A DNA stretch of 19,972 nt, taken from assembly GCA_002448975.1 (NCBI GenBank), contig DKBO01000143.1, forward strand, positions 36,521-56,492, given 5' to 3'. The stretch comes from Nitrospiraceae bacterium UBA6898. GTDB lineage: Bacteria; Nitrospirota; Thermodesulfovibrionia; Thermodesulfovibrionales; UBA6898. Below the pieces are notes generated by a model, which had not been told where the DNA came from, ran no database searches, and saw only the letters and a list, made by a program, of their open reading frames with translations. Positions 1-6,919 of this stretch are shown here, piece by piece (position 1 is the first letter of the stretch; every line of letters begins with the position of its first letter). A program made the position numbers and the translations under genes.

Positions 1-692
1 CCATGAAATGCCGGCTGCTTCTGGTAATGGGCACTGCGCCGGTTCGGGTTTCGTACTTCTCTCTTGAGCTTTACGCCGTAGTCCATAAGCGCATAGTACC
101 AGTCCCGGGGGCTCTTCCTGTCCAGGGTTTTTTCAAGGATCGGCATGATCTCCGCATCGCTGACACGCTCACGGTCAGCAAAGAAAAAATGGATATACAC
201 TCTGCGGATATTTGTCTCAATGAAGAGGCGCGGCCGATTATGCACAAAGGCGCAGATTGCAGCAGCAGAATAGGGACCGATGCCCGGCAGCCTGAGCAGT
301 TTTTCAGGGTCAGCGGGAAGCTTGCCGGCATATTCCTGAATAACAATCACGGCCAGCCTCTTGAGAGAGAGTGCGCGCCGGTTGTAGCCCATTCCCTGCC
401 AGACCCTGAGGATTTTTGAGAGGGGGGCCTGCGCGAGGGCTTGAAGGTCAGGAAATGTCGTGATGAACTCCGCGTATTTCTTGAGAACCCGATCGACCTG
501 TGTCTGCTGCAGCATGATCTCCGACACCAGTATCCGGTATGGATTTCTGGTCCTGCGCCAGGGCATCTCCCGGTAATTATCCCGGTGATGGTCGTTGATG
601 ATTTTTTTAAAGAGGCGGACGGCGGTAGCCGAAATGCCGCCGGATTTCAGCTCACATCTGAATCTTGATTCGATGTCCTTATGTTTCTCCAT
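1..692 (-). CDS. MutY/endonuclease III-fold A/G-specific adenine glycosylase-like protein (3' end beyond window)
   Basis: Reading leftwards from ATG at 692-690, the frame is open to the window edge (230 codons, C-terminus missing). MutY removes adenine mispaired with 8-oxoguanine. Visible family marks are MPWRRTRNPYRI, the catalytic-Glu helix SEIMLQQTQVDRV, the helix-hairpin-helix LPGIGPYSAAAICAF, and a LMDYG motif where MutY has LMDLG. Two oddities stand out. The catalytic Asp of the HhH-GPD signature (DGNV or DTHV) is replaced by Glu in FIETNIRRV. In addition, the residues after LMDYG (KLKREVRNPNRRSAHYQ) contain no Cys, so the usual C-x6-C-x2-C-x5-C iron-sulfur loop is absent at its normal place. 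This points to an FeS-free, divergent branch rather than classical MutY. No clear ribosome binding site precedes the ATG, so the start is provisional. The opposite strand carries only shadow frames. Confidence 0.85.
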   Translation of the reverse strand, partial: MEKHKDIESRFRCELKSGGISATAVRLFKKIINDHHRDNYREMPWRRTRNPYRILVSEIMLQQTQVDRVLKKYAEFITTFPDLQALAQAPLSKILRVWQGMGYNRRALSLKRLAVIVIQEYAGKLPADPEKLLRLPGIGPYSAAAICAFVHNRPRLFIETNIRRVYIHFFFADRERVSDAEIMPILEKTLDRKSPRDWYYALMDYGVKLKREVRNPNRRSAHYQKQPAFH

Positions 693-1039
693 GCTGTAAG
701 AGTAAACGAAACGTACCCTATGGGCAAGACAATCCGGTCTCCGGGCTTTTCAATGCATGCATGCAGGGTTGAATCCCGCGTCTTTATCGCAGCTCCCTTC
801 CGTGTCCGTCCCAGTTATCAAAACGGCTGACTTCATGATGAAGCATTTGCAGCATCAATGTCCAAAGCAGACGATGCCGTATCTTCCGGCTTTTTCGTCT
901 TAGGTAGGCGGTAACAGGTAGTTGCTGATATCAAGATTGTGGACCCGACCTGCTGAGCCCTGGTATTTAGCTCTCTTCTTCTGGCTGGTCTGCAGAAAAA
1001 AGCAGTGATGGCAAGACTTCGCAGGATTTACCGGACGTG
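693..1039. other. Non-coding stretch between the glycosylase and the histidine kinase
   Basis: About 350 bp with no convincing gene on either strand. It should hold the promoter of the leftward glycosylase gene and the 3' end of the kinase transcript. I see a 12-bp palindrome TGCATGCATGCA at 754-765 and a short dyad CTTCATGATGAAG at 831-843. There is no strong GC hairpin with a T-run, so no intrinsic terminator is called. A T-arm-like segment near 764-780 does not extend into a tRNA. Confidence 0.5.
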
Positions 1040-2839
1040 TCAGATCGAGATATCTCTCGGAGGCGCGTTGTCGCCTTTCAACGGAAGCATTATTGCAAAG
1101 GTCGCACCCTTGCCGGCATCTGAATCAACAGTTATATGGCCGTGATGGTTACTGATGATCCTGTTTGCGATTGACAGGCCAAGGCCGGTTCCGCCGCGAT
1201 CCGACTTAAGCGAAAAAAAAGGGTCAAAGATCCTCTTCATATGCTCTTTCACAATGCCGGGTCCCGTATCACGTATGGAAATGACGCCATCATTTCCCCG
1301 GATTTCCGTGCCTATCTGCAGGGTTCCTCTCTCCTGCATGGCATCTAGGGCATTGGTGAGGATCGCCAGAATTGCCTGTTTCAATTCGCCTTCGTTTCCG
1401 TGCAGTTCCAGGGGTCCTTCAGTATAATTCTTCACCACATCAACGTCTCGCAATCTGCCCTGAAAAGCAATCAATTCAATTGACTTATCCATCAGTTCGT
1501 GCATATCGAAATCCTTCGTTTCGTAGGAGGAATTTCTCACAACGGCAAGCATTCCTGTTGTGATCGCCTTACATCTCATCACTTCCTCCTGGATCGTTGC
1601 CAGGTAACTTTCAAAGAGCTCGGGGTCGATCCTGTCCTGCTTCACCCTGTTTATGAGACCTTCAGAGCAGCCGGCGATCGTCGCCAGAGGATTATTTATC
1701 TCATGGGCAATGCCCGATGCCATCTGTCCGAGCGAAGCAAGCCTTTCGCTCATGATCAGCCTCATTTCCCGGTTCCGTTCCTCGGTTATATCCCTTGTAA
1801 TGTGAACTGTGCCTGCGAGCTCTCCGGTAATTGCATAGTAGGGGAATACGGAAAATCGCAGGATTTTGCCGGAGGCGGGATCTGAAATCTCGGTCACTGC
1901 CGGTGAGAACTTCTCCCGTAAGTCAGGCAAAAGATCAGCCTTGCAGTCAAAAAAATCATAGCATTTTTTATTTAAAACATCTGCAATTTCAAGTCCGAAG
2001 TATCCGGCAAAGGCCTTGTTAGCCTTGACGATAGTAAAGTCCATATCATGGATCGATATCATGTCCGTTATGCTGTCGAAGGTTGCGAGCCATTCTTTTC
2101 GGGAAACAGAGACTTTTTTCAAGACAGCATGCAGTTGCTGCATCAGGCTTTCCTGTTCCGCCTCGGCCCTTTTCCGTTCCAGCATCTCGGCTTCCAGATC
2201 CCTGATCGTTCTGGAAAGCTGTGTAGTTCGTATTTTCACCCGGTCTTCCAGGGTATTCTTGTACTGCTCAACATCGAACTGCAGGCCAAATTCACGGAAA
2301 AGATGCCTGTTGCTGAAATAGCGCATCAGAAGCATGGTGCTCATACAGGTAAGTATCAGGATATTCGCCGATGCAAAAAAAGCAACATTGGTAATGCGGT
2401 CGTAAAGCAAGAGAGGTATCAGATAAATTCCATACACGATACTTGACGCAAAAAAACTTGCCCGAAAGGGCGTGGGAAGAACACCGGATACAAAGATGGC
2501 TGTAAGAATAAAGCCCGCGAAATAGGGCGACTGATGTCCGTAAAATCTTGCGACCATCGCTGCAACCATCGTGGATACCGCTGTGCCCGCAGCAATAACG
2601 ATAAAGCTTTGGAAGCTTCGATTCGTTCTTATCTTGTTGCCAAGGTAAAGCAGGAACAGGAGACCCGCAGTGATAACGCGATATACAAGAAATGTCATAA
2701 AGTTTGCAGGAGTTACGAGATAGTCGAGTGGTATGAGAGAAAGCACCGCAACCGGCCCTGCAGCCAGTCCGATGTTTGCCCAGTAACGGAGATACGCATC
2801 GTATTTCGTATCGATATACTGCTCTTTCGTCATGCTCAT
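1040..2839 (-). CDS. Membrane PAS sensor histidine kinase
   Basis: A 599-residue sensor kinase, autophosphorylating on His and passing phosphate to a receiver. Residues about 22-172 are strongly hydrophobic and form roughly five or six membrane helices with only short loops, so there is no large periplasmic sensor. A charged coiled coil (about 190-245) leads to a PAS domain (about 250-350). HisKA follows with ERLASLGQMASGIAHEINNP, where His379 is the phosphorylation site. The ATPase domain has N-box LTNALDAM, G1 DTGPGI and G2 GGTGLGLSIA. This NtrB-like HisKA plus PAS arrangement is typical of partners of NtrC-type regulators, and such a regulator lies 230 bp upstream. The cognate pair is inferred from position and type. 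A second ATG at 2833-2831 has GGA at better spacing, so translation may start there (597 aa). Nothing recognisable follows the gene. Confidence 0.93.
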   Translation of the reverse strand: MSMTKEQYIDTKYDAYLRYWANIGLAAGPVAVLSLIPLDYLVTPANFMTFLVYRVITAGLLFLLYLGNKIRTNRSFQSFIVIAAGTAVSTMVAAMVARFYGHQSPYFAGFILTAIFVSGVLPTPFRASFFASSIVYGIYLIPLLLYDRITNVAFFASANILILTCMSTMLLMRYFSNRHLFREFGLQFDVEQYKNTLEDRVKIRTTQLSRTIRDLEAEMLERKRAEAEQESLMQQLHAVLKKVSVSRKEWLATFDSITDMISIHDMDFTIVKANKAFAGYFGLEIADVLNKKCYDFFDCKADLLPDLREKFSPAVTEISDPASGKILRFSVFPYYAITGELAGTVHITRDITEERNREMRLIMSERLASLGQMASGIAHEINNPLATIAGCSEGLINRVKQDRIDPELFESYLATIQEEVMRCKAITTGMLAVVRNSSYETKDFDMHELMDKSIELIAFQGRLRDVDVVKNYTEGPLELHGNEGELKQAILAILTNALDAMQERGTLQIGTEIRGNDGVISIRDTGPGIVKEHMKRIFDPFFSLKSDRGGTGLGLSIANRIISNHHGHITVDSDAGKGATFAIMLPLKGDNAPPRDISI

Positions 2840-3021
2840 TCCGTCTTCTGATGCTCCGCCGACTCATCCATGGAAGGTGGATAACGTGTGCATACCCGGC
2901 TTAGTTTGCCATTGCAGCGACTGTGCGCAGCAATTTCGCTATGCCTGTTTCCCGGATAACGGAGATTGCCATCCGCAGGCTTTAAGGTTTTTCCGGCAGC
3001 AGCGAAGCACGGTAAGGATTT

Positions 3022-3064
3022 CCTGGATATGCGTATTCCTGTCCAGGGTAGGACTTTTTAGTCC
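3022..3064. repeat. Two adjacent inverted repeats just after the NtrC-type gene
   Basis: GGACT-TTTT-AGTCC (3051-3064) begins five nt beyond the stop codon of the leftward activator gene. CCTGGA...TCCAGG (3022-3047, 14-nt loop) follows. In RNA both would fold into short stems before the kinase gene. No T-run follows either, so they may be a weak terminator, a processing site or an attenuating element rather than a full intrinsic terminator. Confidence 0.35.
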
Positions 3065-3069
3065 GTGTC

Positions 3070-4383
3070 TCATTCCTTTATACCGTAGTTGATCAGCCTC
3101 CGGTAGAGTGTCTTGGGATCGATCCCAAGGATTTCCGCTGCCTTTCCTTTATGACCGCCTGCCTCGTTCAGTATTCTCAGAATGTATTCCTTTTCAACAT
3201 CTTCAAGACGCCGTGATGCCGTATGGCCAGATGTCAGATCAGCCGGCAGATCAGCAGGGCCGACAAGGTCCTGCGGCGAGAGGAGAATCGCCCGATGGAC
3301 GACATTCTGTAACTCCCGAACATTGCCCGGCCATGGATAGTCCATAAGAACACGGACAGAGCTATCGCTGAATTTCTTATGTCTGAACGAGGGGTTGTTG
3401 TTCCTGAAGTGCTCGATGAGGACCGGGATGTCCTCTTTCCTCTCCCGTAATGGCGGGAGATGTATGGTCAAAGCACTGATGCGATAGTACAGGTCAGGTC
3501 TGAAGCACCCCTTGTCCACCTCGGTCTTGATATCCTTATTGGTTGCGGCTACATACCGGACACTGACCTGGATCTCCCGTGTGCCGCCGACCCTGAAAAA
3601 TCTTCCCGTTTCAATAATCCGAAGAAGCTTGGTCTGCAGCGACTGGTTCAGCTCTCCGATTTCATCAAGGAAAAGCGTCCCCTTGTGCGCGAGTTCCAGA
3701 AGTCCGGGCTTTCTGCTGACCGCCCCGGTAAATGCACCTTTTTCATGGCCGAACAGTTCACTCTCCAACATATTCTCCGGTATTGCCCCACAATTGATCG
3801 GGATAAACGGTCCGTCATGGTGCTGTGAATATTCATGAACCGCACGGGCAACAAGTTCTTTGCCTGTACCGCTTTCACCATGGATGAGCACAGGCATATT
3901 AGAAAGCGCCACTCTTCTAACGGTGTTGAGGATTTCTGCCATAAGAGCACTGCGAGATATGATCTTCTCTGCTTCTGACTGTCTTCGGATCTGCGTCCTG
4001 AGCAACAGATTCTCATTCAAGATTTTCTTTTTTTCATATGCTTTTGTGATGACCGCCTTCAGTTCGCTCATATTGAAGGGCTTGGTCAGAAAATCATACG
4101 CACCCAGCTTCATGGCTTCAACTGCGACTGACACCGTTCCGTGACCCGTAAGAATAATGATCTCGACAGGGATATGCAGTGACTGTATCTTCTTAAGGAC
4201 TTCCATGCCGCCCAGGCGGGGCATGTTGAGATCAAGGAGCAGAACGTCATAGTCATTGCTTTCCAGGAGCTCAACAGCCTTAATCCCATCCTCTGCCTCC
4301 TGAAGACTGAACCCTTCCTCAGCAAGTTCATTGACCATCACCTTTCTGAGGCTGCTGTTGTCATCTGCTATCAGGACATTCAT
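3070..4383 (-). CDS. NtrC-family sigma-54 activator response regulator
   Basis: A 437-residue three-domain enhancer-binding protein. The receiver (about 1-115) has the acidic pair Asp7/Asp8, phospho-acceptor Asp51 in LLLDLNMP, and the conserved Lys in FLTKPF. The AAA+ domain (about 140-370) has Walker A GESGTGKE, the sigma-54 contact loop ELFGHEKGAFTGA, Walker B TLFLDEIGEL and the RPDLYYRI and WPGNVREL motifs. The C-terminal Fis-type helix-turn-helix (about 405-437) reads KGKAAEILGIDPKTLYRRL. An intact GAFTGA loop means it should activate sigma-54 promoters. It lies 213 bp downstream of the chemosensory operon and 230 bp upstream of the PAS kinase. A -24/-12 promoter with upstream inverted repeats precedes cheW about 9.5 kb away, making this protein a candidate regulator of the whole locus (inference). 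The 4384-4596 gap is AT-rich near this start and shows no firm promoter. Confidence 0.95.
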   Translation of the reverse strand: MNVLIADDNSSLRKVMVNELAEEGFSLQEAEDGIKAVELLESNDYDVLLLDLNMPRLGGMEVLKKIQSLHIPVEIIILTGHGTVSVAVEAMKLGAYDFLTKPFNMSELKAVITKAYEKKKILNENLLLRTQIRRQSEAEKIISRSALMAEILNTVRRVALSNMPVLIHGESGTGKELVARAVHEYSQHHDGPFIPINCGAIPENMLESELFGHEKGAFTGAVSRKPGLLELAHKGTLFLDEIGELNQSLQTKLLRIIETGRFFRVGGTREIQVSVRYVAATNKDIKTEVDKGCFRPDLYYRISALTIHLPPLRERKEDIPVLIEHFRNNNPSFRHKKFSDSSVRVLMDYPWPGNVRELQNVVHRAILLSPQDLVGPADLPADLTSGHTASRRLEDVEKEYILRILNEAGGHKGKAAEILGIDPKTLYRRLINYGIKE

Positions 4384-4596
4384 GCTTAATCATTGCCTCA
4401 AAAAAGGTGAAAAATCAACTTATTTCTGACATTTTGCTGTGGCATACGTGCAGGGCGTGAAGCGGCTGGAACAACGTGCCTGCTCTTCAAACAGGTGAAT
4501 GTTGTGAGGGGATACCGAACAATACAGCATGATTCCCTGAAACGCGCAAGAACCGCTCAGAGGCGAAAACCGCTCCTTTACAGCATTCAGCATCCT

Positions 4597-4983
4597 TCAG
4601 TTGCGGCCCAAATATCTCATAACCGTCTCCCTCAGTTCGCGGCTGCTGACCGGCTTGACCAGATAGCCGTTAGCTCCTTTGGAGAGTCCCAGGTTCCGGG
4701 CGTGTTCTTCACCCTGCGTCGTGATAATGATCACCGGCAGATCTTTACTCACCTGCTCGCGTATGCGCTGGATCAGCCTGCCACCGTCCATTTCCGGCAT
4801 CTGCATATCGGTGAAGACAAGGTCAAAATCCTGCTGCTGCATCTGCGAAAGAGCTGTCAAACCGTTTTCCGCTTCCGTAATTCTGATGCTGTCCATTATC
4901 TTGCGTATGCTCAGAGAAATCAGCATCCTCATGGTGGCGGAGTCATCCACAATGAGAACATTTTTAATGTTGTCTGTCTTCAT
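4597..4983 (-). CDS. CheY-like single-domain response regulator (second CheY)
   Basis: A stand-alone receiver of 128 residues from ATG 4983-4981. A GGGGGG purine block lies 8 nt upstream of this ATG but only 2 nt from the in-frame ATG at 4989, so I prefer the shorter start. Key residues are the acidic pair in VLIVDDSATMR, phospho-acceptor Asp59 in LVFTDMQMPEMDG, Thr in IIITTQGEE and Lys in YLVKPVSSREL. There is no output domain, so it should work by protein-protein contact or as a phosphate sink. It overlaps the 3' end of the CheX-type gene by about 20 nt and is the last gene of the tightly coupled chemosensory operon. The VDDSATMR start and motif spacing resemble chemotaxis CheY proteins. 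Its target (flagellar switch, pilus motor or other) cannot be seen here. Confidence 0.9.
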   Translation of the reverse strand: MKTDNIKNVLIVDDSATMRMLISLSIRKIMDSIRITEAENGLTALSQMQQQDFDLVFTDMQMPEMDGGRLIQRIREQVSKDLPVIIITTQGEEHARNLGLSKGANGYLVKPVSSRELRETVMRYLGRN

Positions 4984-5446
4984 TGCCATTTCCCCCCAGT
5001 ATTGCATTGACGGTTATCTCACCACACGTGGTATACAGCGGAACTTGCAGTATTTCACTGCCTGAAACCTCCTGCACAATGCACGCAGCGGAAGCAAGGT
5101 ATGGTGGAGATACCTTAAAAGTGAACCCGAGATCATTCAGTGCGCTGACGGCATTTCCGGCAATCATGTTAGCAAGCTCCGCAAGAGTATCCCCGCTGAA
5201 GGGCGAGAGTGTGTCAAGCGATTCGCTGTTCATCGTGCGACAGATGTTGAGGGCGGTTGTATTGTCCATGCTCACAATAATGCCGCTCCGGGGGTAGTTC
5301 TCCAGGTGAATGATAATCGTAATATCGCCGGCGACTGCTTTATCGTTTACAAGAGAGATGGTGCCCTGCGTGACTGCGCAGCGGACCACCTTATCAAGCA
5401 CTCCCATGGTCGAGAGTACAAACGGCTCAATGAAATCGAATCTCAT
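4964..5446 (-). CDS. cheX: CheX-type CheY-P phosphatase
   Basis: A 160-residue protein of the CheC/CheX/FliY phosphatase superfamily, which dephosphorylates CheY-P without becoming phosphorylated. The family signature E-x-x-N is visible as Glu90-Leu-Ala-Asn93 in DTLAELANMIAGNAVSAL. The N-terminal MRFDFIEPF and the single copy of the motif fit CheX rather than CheC, which has two copies. The start is well supported: GGGAGGG lies five nt before the ATG, which overlaps the upstream cheY stop as ATGA. Lying between two CheY genes, it probably resets one or both signals. The assignment to CheX rests on fold-level motifs and context rather than a close match. Confidence 0.82.
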   Translation of the reverse strand: MRFDFIEPFVLSTMGVLDKVVRCAVTQGTISLVNDKAVAGDITIIIHLENYPRSGIIVSMDNTTALNICRTMNSESLDTLSPFSGDTLAELANMIAGNAVSALNDLGFTFKVSPPYLASAACIVQEVSGSEILQVPLYTTCGEITVNAILGGNGNEDRQH

Positions 5447-5856
5447 GCTGCCCTCCCGCTATTTCCTCTGATGACCGACTGTATTATCATGCCGGCGTAG
5501 TCAGGTGCATACGGTTTGGTTATATAGTGCTTTGCACCAACGCAGAGCGCTTTCCAGATCATCTCTTTGTGACCCATGGCGCTGACGATGATTACCTTTG
5601 CAGCCTCATCCATGGCAAGGATCATGCGGAGGGCGCTCACACCATCAAGTTCGGGCATCGTGACATCCATGAGGACGAGGTCCGGGCGCAGCGTGTCATA
5701 TAGAATGACTGCCTCATCACCGTTGTTTGCCTCACCGATAATGGTCCCACCAAGCGAGGCAATGATCTTCCCGATATTCTTTCTTGCAAACTCCGAATCG
5801 TCTGCAACAAGACAGCGAAATGCTGAAACCTCATTATCAACAGGTGACTGTTCCAT
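5443..5856 (-). CDS. cheY: Chemotaxis response regulator CheY
   Basis: A 137-residue single receiver. It has a roughly 13-residue N-terminal extension before CLVADDSEFARK. Asp64 in LVLMDVTMPELDG is the phospho-acceptor, with Ser in IIVSAMGHKEM and Lys in YITKPYAP as the other switch residues. GGGAGG lies a few nt upstream of the ATG, supporting this start. The gene overlaps cheB by 20 nt at its 5' end and cheX by 4 nt (ATGA) at its 3' end. As the CheY next to CheX it is the best candidate for the main output of CheA. GMIIQSVIRGNSGRAA is an ordinary receiver C-terminus, so no fused effector is present. Confidence 0.92.
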   Translation of the reverse strand: MEQSPVDNEVSAFRCLVADDSEFARKNIGKIIASLGGTIIGEANNGDEAVILYDTLRPDLVLMDVTMPELDGVSALRMILAMDEAAKVIIVSAMGHKEMIWKALCVGAKHYITKPYAPDYAGMIIQSVIRGNSGRAA

Positions 5857-6919
5857 AGCTTTCCTCCCTTATACAAAACTCATTGATGAGAAACTCCGCC
5901 ATATTTCCCAGCGATACCGTTTTCGTGACAACGTGGCGTTCGACGGCAGCTTTTGGCATGCCAAATACAACGCAGCTATCCTCGTCCTGTGCAACCGTCA
6001 GCCCGCCCATCTTCTGGATTTCACCCAGTCCCAGAGCGCCGTCGCTCCCCATCCCGGTCATGATGAGACCAGATGCATTGGCAGCGTATTCTTCTGCAAT
6101 GGAACGGAAAAGCACGTCGACCGACGGTCTGTGTCCGCTCACCGGAGTAGCCGTGCTCAGCACCGCTATCGTACCGAGGGGCATTCTCTTGATTTTGAGA
6201 TGTCGGTCACCGGGTGCGACAAGTGCCCTTCCTGCCAGTACAAGATCACCGTCGCATGCCTCTTTAACCTCAATCTGGCAGGTTGCGTTCAGTCGGCTGG
6301 CAAGCATGCCGGTGAACCCTTTCGGCATATGTTGAACGATGAGGATCCCGGCGGGAAAATTCCCGGGTAATTGCGGAAGCAAATAGCTCAGTGCATTGGG
6401 TCCGCCGGTCGAAATGCCAATGGCGAGTACCCTTTCCGGATTTTTTCCTGCTTCCCGTGTCTTCTTTGCATGCTTTTCGGTGACGGATTGATTCTGTTTG
6501 ATTTTCAGTCGGGAAAAGGGATTATCGTGAGCTGCTTTCACCTTACGGATAAGGTCATCTCCGATATCGCTGATATGCAGGGAAATAGCGTCAAGCGGTT
6601 TGCTGACAAAATCAAAAGCGCCCATGCCGAGCGCCTTGAGCGTCATGTCCGCCTCATGTTGAGACAACGAACTGACCATGATCGTCGGTATCGCAAAATG
6701 GTGTATGATGGAATGGAGGGTCGCTATTCCGTCCATTCGCGGCATGTCTATATCAAGGGTTATGACATCGGGTCTCACTTCGGGAATCTTCTTTAATGCA
6801 AAGATGCCATCTATTGCTGTTCCGACAACTTCGATCTCGTGGTCCGCGTTCAGGATCTGCGGGATCATTTTTCTCATGAGTGCAGAATCATCAACCACAA
6901 GAACCCTGATCTTCTTCAT
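5837..6919 (-). CDS. cheB: Chemotaxis protein-glutamate methylesterase CheB
   Basis: A 360-residue CheB that removes methyl groups from receptor glutamates and deamidates glutamines, giving adaptation. The receiver domain (about 1-120) carries Asp10/Asp11, phospho-acceptor Asp56 (TLDIDMPRMDG) and Lys in FVSKPLD. A charged linker (about 122-162) joins the catalytic domain. The catalytic triad is visible as Ser170 in GISTGGPNAL, His197 in VQHMPKGFT and Asp293 in MTGMGSDGALG. It overlaps cheA by 4 nt (ATGA) upstream and cheY by 20 nt downstream. Phosphorylation by CheA should activate it, opposing CheR. The C-terminus extends a little beyond the core (FCIREESYGTVTC) with no recognisable motif. 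Confidence 0.97.
   Translation of the reverse strand: MKKIRVLVVDDSALMRKMIPQILNADHEIEVVGTAIDGIFALKKIPEVRPDVITLDIDMPRMDGIATLHSIIHHFAIPTIMVSSLSQHEADMTLKALGMGAFDFVSKPLDAISLHISDIGDDLIRKVKAAHDNPFSRLKIKQNQSVTEKHAKKTREAGKNPERVLAIGISTGGPNALSYLLPQLPGNFPAGILIVQHMPKGFTGMLASRLNATCQIEVKEACDGDLVLAGRALVAPGDRHLKIKRMPLGTIAVLSTATPVSGHRPSVDVLFRSIAEEYAANASGLIMTGMGSDGALGLGEIQKMGGLTVAQDEDSCVVFGMPKAAVERHVVTKTVSLGNMAEFLINEFCIREESYGTVTC

Noticed and set aside
760..785. tRNA T-arm-like segment (GGGTTGAATCCCGC)
   Set aside because: No matching acceptor stem, D-arm or anticodon arm is found at the required distance on either strand.
2832..3092. Plus-strand 86-codon Cys-containing open frame in the gap between kinase and activator
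   Set aside because: It overlaps the ends of two well-supported minus-strand genes, has no ribosome site and shows no recognisable pattern.
4384..4404. GG-N10-GC spacing resembling sigma-54 before the activator gene
   Set aside because: The flanking bases do not match TGGCAC/TTGC and the predicted start would fall inside the coding sequence.
4420..4593. Minus-strand 57-codon frame (MLNAVKERFSPL...) with five Cys filling the gap before the activator
   Set aside because: The only purine-rich block touches the ATG, composition is unremarkable and no family is recognisable; probably chance.
5576..6370. Plus-strand 264-codon open frame
   Set aside because: Antisense to cheY and cheB, which have intact active-site residues; a shadow frame.
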